Assembly (NCBI GenBank): GCA_021812925.1
Contig: JAKAMK010000055.1
Coordinates: 1-5,218 of the forward strand
DNA: 5,218 nt
Direction of reading: 5' to 3'
Source: a bacterium
GTDB lineage: Bacteria > Patescibacteria > Paceibacteria > UBA9973 > UBA2103
Shown here piece by piece: positions 1 through 4,734 of this stretch (the stretch's first letter is position 1; each line of letters starts with the position of its first letter). The notes beneath the pieces are model-generated. The model had not been told where the DNA came from. It did no database searches and worked only from the letters and a program-made list of their open reading frames with translations. A program made the position numbers and the translations under genes.

Positions 1-672
1 GCGGATATCGCGCTCGGCAACTCCGGGTTCACGAGCATGCTCCTCATCGCGTTCGGCGCGCTCACGACGCTCGTCGCGGCGCTCTTCGTGCTCGTGCAGA
101 CCGACTATAAGCGGCTCCTCGCGTACTCGAGCATCGAGCACATGGGCATGGCGACGTTCGCGCTCGGTTTCGGCGCCCCGGGCGCGGTTATCGCGGTCAT
201 CCACGTCGTCGGCCACGCGCTCGCGAAGCCGCTGCTCTTCTACGGCGCGGGGAACGTCGTCCTCAGCTACGGGAGCACGAAGTTCGAACGGGTGCAGGGC
301 GTCGCGCGCGTGCTGCCGTACACCGCGGGCCTCTTCCTCCTCGGCCTCCTGGCGCTTCTCGCGCTGCCGCCCTCACCGCTGTTCGTAAGCGAGACGCTTC
401 TCGCGGCGTTCGCGCTTGCGGCGCATCCGTTCGCGTTCGTCCCCATAGCGCTTGCCCTCGTCATCGTGTTCGCGGGCTTCGCGAAGCTGTTCTTCCCGTT
501 TTTGTTCGCGCACGCGGAAACGCCGCAGGAGGGGGCGCCGCGCCCTGAGCGCTGGAACGGCGCGCACACCGCGATGGCGCTCCACGCCGCGCTCCTCGCG
601 CTCTTCGGACTCGCGCTCGCCTCGGCGGCCGCATTCCCGCTCGTGGCGCAGGTCGCCTCATCTATCCTCTGA
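1..672 (+). CDS. HyfF/NuoM-like ion-translocating membrane subunit (C-terminal part, 5' end outside window)
   Basis: The frame is open from base 1, so the true start lies upstream; the Met at 37 is internal. The 223 visible residues are very hydrophobic, with several membrane helices, and match the proton-conducting antiporter-like family shared by complex I (NuoL/M/N), Mrp antiporters and hydrogenase-4 HyfF/HycC. Hallmarks are the TDYKRLLAYSSIEHMG stretch (Lys at 109-111) and HALAKPLLF (Lys at 226-228). In this family these two lysines lie on the ion path through broken membrane helices. A later PPSPLFVSE segment also fits HyfF. The IEHMG wording is closer to HyfF/HycC than to NuoM. The protein should sit in the cytoplasmic membrane and move H+ or Na+, driven by the soluble arm. 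The next gene starts 5 bp after the TGA and encodes that arm's catalytic subunit, so the two are very likely one operon. The family is secure; whether it is HyfF or another paralogue is less so. Confidence 0.88.
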   Translation, partial: ADIALGNSGFTSMLLIAFGALTTLVAALFVLVQTDYKRLLAYSSIEHMGMATFALGFGAPGAVIAVIHVVGHALAKPLLFYGAGNVVLSYGSTKFERVQGVARVLPYTAGLFLLGLLALLALPPSPLFVSETLLAAFALAAHPFAFVPIALALVIVFAGFAKLFFPFLFAHAETPQEGAPRPERWNGAHTAMALHAALLALFGLALASAAAFPLVAQVASSIL

Positions 673-677
673 TACCT

Positions 678-2216
678 ATGACTATCGATTCTCTCGCGAA
701 TACGCTCGGGCTCTCGGTGGATGCCATGCGCCGAGCGCACACGGCGCCGGAGTCGCTCGCCGACCACGCGACCATGCTCGTCAGTCACGGCGCGCCGCTC
801 GTCCTCATGTATGCGACCGACGAGCGGGGCCACCAGAAGGGGTTCACGGTGCACGCGGTCTTCTCCGTGCCCGGCGACGGGTTCCTCACGCTCCACGCCG
901 AGCTGCCCGCGGAGAACCCTTCGTACCCGTCTCTCACGAGGACGGTCATGGCCGCGCACTGGTTCGAGCGGCTTATTGCGGACCAGTTCGGCATCGTCGC
1001 CGAGGGGCACCCGGATCCTCGCCGTCTCGTGCACCACGAGAACATTCCCGAGGGCACGCACCCGCTCCGGAAGGATTTCGCGTGGGATACGAGGCTCGCC
1101 ATGGCAGACGTCGCGTACCCCATGCATGCGGTCGAAGGGCAGGGCGTCTATGAGATCCCAGTCGGTCCTATCCATGCGGGCGTGATCGAGCCAGGCCATT
1201 TCCGGTTCAACGTGCGCGGAGAGCGCATTCTCACCTTGGAAGGGAAGCTTTTCTTCACGCACAAGGGCGTCGAGAAGCTCGTCGAGGGGAAGACGCCGGA
1301 AGAGGCGCTCCCGTTCGTCGAGCGCATCTCGGGCGACATGGCGGTCGGCCACACGCTCGCGTACGCGGAAGCGGTCGAGCGCGCGACGGGCACGACGGTG
1401 CCGAAGCGCGGCCGCGCGCTCCGCATCGTGTGGAACGAGCTCGAGCGCATCGCGGCGCACGTGTTCGACATCGGCAACATGGGCGGCAACGGCACGGGCT
1501 TCTCGTTCATGGCGGCGCAGGGATTCCGCATGCTCGAGGAGCTCCGCCGGCTTCATGAAGAGCTCGTCGGGCACCGGTACCTGCGCGGCGCCATCGTCCT
1601 CGGCGGCGCGCACGACCTCGACACAGAAGGCGAGACGCGCCTGCGCGCGCAGCTTACGAAGACGGAGCGCGAGCTCCGGAACCTCCTCGCCATCGCGTAC
1701 GAGACGGACGGGCTCATGGAGCGGTTCGAGACCACCGGTGTGCTTTCCGCGGATGCCGCGCGCGCGTACGGTGCGCGCGGCATCGCGGCTCGCGCCTCGG
1801 GCATCGCCTCCGACTGGCGCGTTGATCACCCGTACGCGGCGTACGAGGCGCATGCACCCGAGGTGGTGACCGAGCCGGCGGGCGACGTCGCGGCGCGCTT
1901 CCGCGTCCGCGCGCGCGAATCGTTCGTGTCCCTCGCGCTCATCCGGCAGGTGCTCGACGCGCTTCCGGAGGGCGAGGTGCGCGTGGCGCTCCGCGCGGCC
2001 GCGGGCGAAGCGCTCGGGTGGGCGGAGAGTTTCCGCGGCGGCATCATCGATTTCGTACGGCTCACGAAAGAGGGGAAGATAGAGCGGCTCGCGGTGAACG
2101 ACCCGTCGTTCATGAACTGGCCGCTGTTCGCCGAGATCGGGCCGGGTAACATCGTCCCCGATTTCCCGCTCTGCAATAAGAGCCTCAGCCTCTCCTACTC
2201 GGGCACGGACCTCTAG
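678..2216 (+). CDS. Fused NuoC-NuoD-type large subunit of an Ehr-like complex, lacking [NiFe] ligands
   Basis: 512 residues. Residues about 1-150 are the 30-kDa (NuoC/HycE N-terminal) domain; its signature is seen at 92-134, with WFERLIADQFGI, GHPDPRRL and GTHPLRKDF. Residues about 155-512 are the NuoD/hydrogenase large-subunit domain, beginning GPIHAGVIEPGHFRF (163-177). This C+D fusion and the GP-H-G-EPGH wording are typical of HycE/HyfG-type group 4 hydrogenases. However, the first Ni-ligand motif (RxCGxC) reads ERISGDM (215-221), and the C-terminal DPCxxC motif is replaced by NKSLSLSYSGTDL (500-512). Cys499 is the only cysteine, so a [NiFe] centre cannot be bound. The protein also ends there, with no cleavable maturation tail. 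This matches the described Ehr complexes, intermediates between complex I and group 4 hydrogenases whose redox partner is unknown. The ATG lies 5 bp after the upstream stop and has no evident Shine-Dalgarno site. A mis-annotated NuoD is less likely given the HycE-like motifs. Confidence 0.9.
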   Translation: MTIDSLANTLGLSVDAMRRAHTAPESLADHATMLVSHGAPLVLMYATDERGHQKGFTVHAVFSVPGDGFLTLHAELPAENPSYPSLTRTVMAAHWFERLIADQFGIVAEGHPDPRRLVHHENIPEGTHPLRKDFAWDTRLAMADVAYPMHAVEGQGVYEIPVGPIHAGVIEPGHFRFNVRGERILTLEGKLFFTHKGVEKLVEGKTPEEALPFVERISGDMAVGHTLAYAEAVERATGTTVPKRGRALRIVWNELERIAAHVFDIGNMGGNGTGFSFMAAQGFRMLEELRRLHEELVGHRYLRGAIVLGGAHDLDTEGETRLRAQLTKTERELRNLLAIAYETDGLMERFETTGVLSADAARAYGARGIAARASGIASDWRVDHPYAAYEAHAPEVVTEPAGDVAARFRVRARESFVSLALIRQVLDALPEGEVRVALRAAAGEALGWAESFRGGIIDFVRLTKEGKIERLAVNDPSFMNWPLFAEIGPGNIVPDFPLCNKSLSLSYSGTDL

Positions 2217-2236
2217 GGGCACCCTATGTATGCACG

Positions 2237-2264
2237 ATGCCTCCGTCCTTGCGGGCGGAGGCAT
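2237..2264. terminator. Strong hairpin between convergent genes, candidate bidirectional terminator
   Basis: ATGCCTCCGTCC (2237-2248) pairs with GGGCGGAGGCAT (2253-2264) around a TTGC loop. This gives a 12-bp stem with a single T-G wobble. It lies 21 bp after the stop of the large-subunit gene and 18 bp from the stop of the opposing kinase-like gene, which is where a shared terminator would sit. Neither strand has a T-tract after the stem, so it is not a textbook intrinsic terminator. It may act as a weak or factor-assisted terminator, or as a 3'-end RNA stabiliser. Confidence 0.6.
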
Positions 2265-2281
2265 GCTTACTGTGGCAGTCG

Positions 2282-2950
2282 TTACGCCGCTTTCCGGTAG
2301 ATGAGCGGCGCCGCGTAGGCGACAATCATCTCTCTGCGTTCACGGCCAACGATGTTTTCCGGCAGGATGAGCGGCGTGCGCTGACCCGTGCCGAGGAAGT
2401 AATCGTTAAGCCTGTTGCACTCCGTCCTCACGAACTCGACGACGTTGTCGACGTTCCCGTGATTCAGGTGGGCGCATATCGCTTCCGGTTGCGGCGCGCT
2501 CGGGATGATGTAGTGCGGGGGTATAACGATTCCCGCCTCCATCAAAGACCGAACGTTGTCATGGTGCAGTTTTGCGGTCCGCACGCGTTCCATATCGTTC
2601 AGGCACGAAGCCATCGCGTTCAGGTACACATCCAGACCGAAGCCGTCCGTCACCACGACCTTCCCGTCGGCAAGCGCGGGGCAGAGTAGGTCCTCGCAAA
2701 ATTTTGCGAGAGCTGCCCACCCTTTGTAGATTGCCGGATAGGGACGCAGATGCCACTCGCCTCTGTTTTGCAGAAGCGGATGCGGTATCGTACCTCCAAA
2801 CGGGTTGCCCAGAAACGCGAAAGTGTGCTGCGGAAACCGTTCCGCAAACAAAGGTTCGAGTTCCTGGTATAGGGTCGTCCGTCCCGAGCCGCGAGGGCCC
2901 GATACGGAGATGACGGGCGGCAAAAGAACTTCCGATAACGTCTCAGTCAC
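2282..2950 (-). CDS. Diverged thymidylate-kinase-like P-loop protein
   Basis: 222 residues, close to the usual length of about 210 for dTMP kinase. The P-loop is GPRGSGRTT (residues 18-26), a Walker A in which the invariant Lys is Arg24 (codon at 2879-2881, CGG). Residues 90-104 (PALADGKVVVTDGF) line up with the kinase's PALxxGxVVxxDR[YF] segment, but the Arg of the DR motif is Gly103. A PxxxIxxxxxPEAI-like stretch (about 134-148) also resembles the family. So the fold is supported, but two key nucleotide- or substrate-binding residues differ, and dTMP kinase activity should not be assumed. It could act on another nucleotide or bind without catalysis. The start is GTG, chosen because a GGAGGG Shine-Dalgarno site lies 6 bases upstream and a promoter lies behind it. 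GC in sampled 60-base lines is 53-60%, below neighbouring genes, which hints at later acquisition. It is divergent from the nuclease gene and convergent with the membrane-complex operon. Confidence 0.7.
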   Translation of the reverse strand: MTETLSEVLLPPVISVSGPRGSGRTTLYQELEPLFAERFPQHTFAFLGNPFGGTIPHPLLQNRGEWHLRPYPAIYKGWAALAKFCEDLLCPALADGKVVVTDGFGLDVYLNAMASCLNDMERVRTAKLHHDNVRSLMEAGIVIPPHYIIPSAPQPEAICAHLNHGNVDNVVEFVRTECNRLNDYFLGTGQRTPLILPENIVGRERREMIVAYAAPLIYRKAA

Positions 2951-2956
2951 GATTTT

Positions 2957-2962
2957 CCCTCC
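2957..2962 (-). promoter_or_regulatory. Shine-Dalgarno site for the kinase-like gene
   Basis: On the minus strand this reads GGAGGG, 6 bases before a GTG codon at 2950-2948. It is the only strong Shine-Dalgarno site in front of a gene in this window, and it decides the GTG start. Confidence 0.75.
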
Positions 2963-2979
2963 GTGTTGACGTTGGGCAC

Positions 2980-3008
2980 AGTATGCCTGATTTACGGCCT
3001 AAAATCAA
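2980..3008 (-). promoter_or_regulatory. Sigma70-type promoter for the kinase-like gene
   Basis: On the minus strand, TTGATT (3008-3003, 4 of 6 to TTGACA) is followed by exactly 17 bases and then CATACT (2985-2980, 4 of 6 to TATAAT). The predicted transcription start near 2973 leaves a leader of about 22 nt that contains the GGAGGG site before the GTG. The spacing of all elements is consistent, but the hexamers are imperfect. Confidence 0.5.
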
Positions 3009-3016
3009 GCTGTATT

Positions 3017-3047
3017 GGGACGGCGTGGGGAGAACCGACGCCGTCTC
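3017..3047. repeat. Inverted repeat in the divergent promoter region, possible operator
   Basis: GACGGCGT (3019-3026) and ACGCCGTC (3038-3045) are perfect reverse complements separated by 11 bases. The pairing extends outward by a G-T wobble (3018/3046) and a G-C pair (3017/3047). It lies 9 bases from the -35 hexamer of the leftward gene and covers the position expected for the -35 of the rightward nuclease gene. A repressor or activator site shared by both genes is plausible. An RNA hairpin is the alternative. Confidence 0.45.
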
Positions 3048-3054
3048 TCGGGTA

Positions 3055-3063
3055 TGGCACAAT
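3055..3063 (+). promoter_or_regulatory. Extended -10 element in front of the nuclease gene
   Basis: TG at 3055-3056, one base, then CACAAT (3058-3063) form an extended -10 box (4 of 6 to TATAAT). The expected transcription start, 7 bases downstream, is base 3070, the A of the chosen ATG. This suggests a leaderless mRNA. The -35 match (CCGACG at 3035-3040, 3 of 6) is poor. Confidence 0.4.
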
Positions 3064-3069
3064 GCGGGT

Positions 3070-3891
3070 ATGGCGCGCAAGAAAGCACCCATCACGCACT
3101 GGAGCCACTCGTCCTTGGTGGCGTTCCTGCGCAATCCCCTGGCGTGGTACAAGCGGTACGTCGAGGAGGTGTACGACACGCCGCGGACGCCCGCATCGGT
3201 CGTGGGGAGCGCGGGACACAAAGCGCTTGAGCACTTCTACAGCGGCATCCCGAAGGAACTCGCCATAGCGCGCGGTCTCGAGTACGTGCGCGCGATTCCT
3301 GATTTCGAAATCGACTTCGGGAAGGCGAAGACGAAAAAGGCGCGGCGCGCGAAGCGCGCCGCGATGGAGCGCGAGTACCTCCAGGCGGTCGGCTACTACC
3401 TCGCGAAGCCGCCGCGGCATCGCGTGCTTGGGGTGGAGGTGAAGGGCGTGGTCGAGGTCGAGGGATTCCCGCTTCCTCTGAAGGCGGTCTCCGACCTCGT
3501 CGTCGAGGCGCGAGGCGCGCCCGGCATGGTAGACGTCGTCGACCACAAGTTCGTCGCGAGCTTTAGCAAAGGTCCCGAGAAGACGCTCTTCATCCTTCAG
3601 GCGCTCTTTAACTACTACACGGCGCGCGAGCTCTACGGGAAGCCGGTGCGGAAATTCATCGTGTACGAATGCAAGAAGACGAGGAATGCGGACGGCTCTC
3701 CGCAGCTGCGCCGCTATACGCTCGAGTACTCGTCGCTCGAGAAGGAATTCGCGGTGTTCCGCAGGCTCATTGCGGACGCGACCGATGAAATCACGCGCGA
3801 GCGCGCGTACCTGCCGAATCCGTCCGACCTGTTCGAGGGCGACGCGTCGTTCGACGTCTACCGCCTCTCGCTCGTAAATCCTGAGGACTGA
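3070..3891 (+). CDS. PD-(D/E)XK superfamily nuclease, RecB-like
   Basis: 273 residues. The N-terminus has the SHSSLVAFLRNPLAWYKRYV pattern (12-31) typical of RecB/AddB/Cas4-type nucleases. It is followed by GSAGHKALE (46-54, with the motif-I His50), VEVKG (122-126), SDLV (Asp142), DVVDHK (155-160, the D-x-K core with Asp158 and Lys160) and a late QALFNYY (177-183, the Q-x3-Y motif). All core metal-binding and catalytic positions appear intact, so an active Mg-dependent DNA nuclease in the cytoplasm is expected. There is only one cysteine (201), so the Fe-S cluster of Cas4/AddB is absent, and no helicase domain is attached. An in-frame ATG at 2983 would add 29 residues. I prefer 3070 because the extra stretch crosses the inverted repeat and the -10 box, does not resemble the family, and homologues begin close to the SHSS motif. 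The role could be DNA repair, recombination or defence; the neighbours do not decide it. Confidence 0.85.
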   Translation: MARKKAPITHWSHSSLVAFLRNPLAWYKRYVEEVYDTPRTPASVVGSAGHKALEHFYSGIPKELAIARGLEYVRAIPDFEIDFGKAKTKKARRAKRAAMEREYLQAVGYYLAKPPRHRVLGVEVKGVVEVEGFPLPLKAVSDLVVEARGAPGMVDVVDHKFVASFSKGPEKTLFILQALFNYYTARELYGKPVRKFIVYECKKTRNADGSPQLRRYTLEYSSLEKEFAVFRRLIADATDEITRERAYLPNPSDLFEGDASFDVYRLSLVNPED

Positions 3892-3990
3892 CGGGAACGT
3901 ATCTCAGTATTTCTTTGAAATACGCCTCTCGCTCGACCGGTTCGCGTGAAAGAAGGCCCAATGCAAGCGAGGAAACGCTTACAGTGAATC
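3892..3990. other. Convergent intergenic spacer with two small hairpins
   Basis: This 99-bp gap lies between two convergent stop codons and contains no gene I can support. GTATTTC (3907-3913) and GAAATAC (3917-3923) form a perfect 7-bp stem with a TTT loop. AAGCG (3965-3969) and CGCTT (3976-3980) form a 5-bp stem just past the stop of the leftward Dsb-like gene. Neither is followed by a proper T-tract. They may serve as weak terminators for the two facing genes. Confidence 0.4.
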
Positions 3991-4674
3991 CTACGGCACG
4001 AGGCTCGCGAGTGCCGCGTCGACGAGCTGCTTCACCGAGTCGTACGGCTGCGCGCCGTCTATGACTACGGGCGCTCGGTTCGGCGCAAGGATGAGCGCGT
4101 AGGGCGTGCCGCGGGCGCCCGCGTCCATCGCGTTCTGCCGGTCGGCGGCAATGCGCGCGGCCACTGTCGAGGACGCGTTCGTCATGCAGGCGGTGAAGGC
4201 GTCGCCCGGCACGCCCGCCTGCGCGGCAATCGCGCCCACGTCGGACGGACTCACCGGCTGACTGGCAAAGAGGAGGTCGGCGTAGCGCCAGAATGCGTCG
4301 TTCCCGCCAGAGACGTTCGCGCACTCGGCCGCTTCCGCGAGCGTGAACGCGTCGGGGTGGAGCTCGGTAAGCGGGAACTCGCGGTACACCCAGGCGACTT
4401 GCCCCTTCGCGCCTTCGTTCGCAACGACCTCGTGGAGGGTGGTATCGAATCCCTTGCAGTACGAGCAATCGAAGTCCGCGTACTCGACGATCTTCACGGG
4501 TGCGGCCGGGTTGCCGAGGATGTGGTCATCGGGACCGACCGGGCGCACGAGCGCGGGATTCCCGGATCCCGACGAGGTCGACGGTTCGCCCGCGGTCATC
4601 GAGAAATAGACCGCGCCGGCGACGATAACGCCGCCGAGCGCGATAGCGATGGGGATGGTGAGGGAAGGCTTCAT
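3991..4674 (-). CDS. Membrane-anchored DsbA-family thiol-disulfide oxidoreductase
   Basis: 227 residues from the ATG at 4674. Residues about 5-24 are one hydrophobic helix after a Lys (signal anchor, no lipobox Cys), followed by a Ser/Gly/Pro-rich linker (about 27-48). The rest is a DsbA-like thioredoxin domain exported to the cell surface. The active site is CSYC (70-73) within EYADFDCSYCKGF, and the cis-proline loop is GTP (189-191). Two further cysteines, 118 and 163, are placed as the second, structural disulfide found in many DsbA/BdbD-like proteins. It should catalyse disulfide formation or exchange in extracytoplasmic proteins; direction and redox partner are not visible (no DsbB/VKOR in the window). 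A GTG at 4692 would add six residues, but ATG-Lys-Pro before the helix is the more natural signal start. It follows the exonuclease gene on the same strand by 60 bp. Confidence 0.88.
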   Translation of the reverse strand: MKPSLTIPIAIALGGVIVAGAVYFSMTAGEPSTSSGSGNPALVRPVGPDDHILGNPAAPVKIVEYADFDCSYCKGFDTTLHEVVANEGAKGQVAWVYREFPLTELHPDAFTLAEAAECANVSGGNDAFWRYADLLFASQPVSPSDVGAIAAQAGVPGDAFTACMTNASSTVAARIAADRQNAMDAGARGTPYALILAPNRAPVVIDGAQPYDSVKQLVDAALASLVP

Positions 4675-4682
4675 GTGCGTAT

Positions 4683-4691
4683 ACGATAGCA
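4683..4691 (-). promoter_or_regulatory. Possible extended -10 element before the Dsb-like gene
   Basis: On the minus strand, TG (4691-4690), one base, then TATCGT (4688-4683, 4 of 6 to TATAAT) end 8 bases before the ATG at 4674. The predicted start near 4676 would leave a leader of about 2 nt, fitting the lack of any Shine-Dalgarno site. No -35 match was found. Confidence 0.3.
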
Positions 4692-4694
4692 CTT

Positions 4695-4713
4695 GTCGCG
4701 ACTGCCTCGCGAC
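4695..4713. repeat. 7-bp hairpin between the exonuclease and Dsb-like genes
   Basis: GTCGCGA (4695-4701) and TCGCGAC (4707-4713) are perfect reverse complements around CTGCC. They also contain the same self-palindromic TCGCGA twice at an 11-base period. The element lies downstream of the exonuclease stop and just upstream of the -10-like box of the next gene. It could be a terminator stem lacking a T-tract, or a protein-binding site with two half-sites one helical turn apart. Confidence 0.4.
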
Positions 4714-4734
4714 GTTGCACCGGACGCTGTGCGT

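Noticed and set aside
678..2216. The large subunit as an active [NiFe] hydrogenase or as standard NuoD
   Set aside because: It has a single cysteine, so no Ni ligands, yet its fusion architecture and GP-H-G-EPGH motif follow HycE/HyfG rather than NuoD.
267..2264. A 665-codon open frame on the minus strand opposite the two membrane-complex genes
   Set aside because: It lies antisense to two genes with clear family motifs. Its product is Arg-, Glu- and His-rich with no recognisable domain, as expected from the shadow of GC-rich coding sequence.
2237..2689. A plus-strand open frame of 150 codons starting in the hairpin and running opposite the kinase-like gene
   Set aside because: It starts inside the hairpin stem, has no ribosome site or recognisable domain, and is antisense to a gene with its own promoter and Shine-Dalgarno site.
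2983..3069. An upstream in-frame ATG giving the nuclease 29 more residues
   Set aside because: The added stretch crosses the inverted repeat and -10 box, has no Shine-Dalgarno site, and does not resemble the family N-terminus.
3070..3891. The nuclease as Cas4 with a nearby CRISPR system
   Set aside because: It lacks the Cys residues of the Cas4 Fe-S cluster, and no CRISPR repeats or other cas genes are in the window.
3791..4468. A 225-codon open frame on the minus strand overlapping the Dsb-like gene in another frame
   Set aside because: Its product is Arg-rich and low in complexity, while the overlapping frame encodes an intact thioredoxin fold with CSYC and cis-Pro.
4675..4692. A GTG start giving the Dsb-like protein six more residues
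   Set aside because: It would overlap the -10-like box; the ATG at 4674 gives a typical Lys-then-hydrophobic signal anchor.
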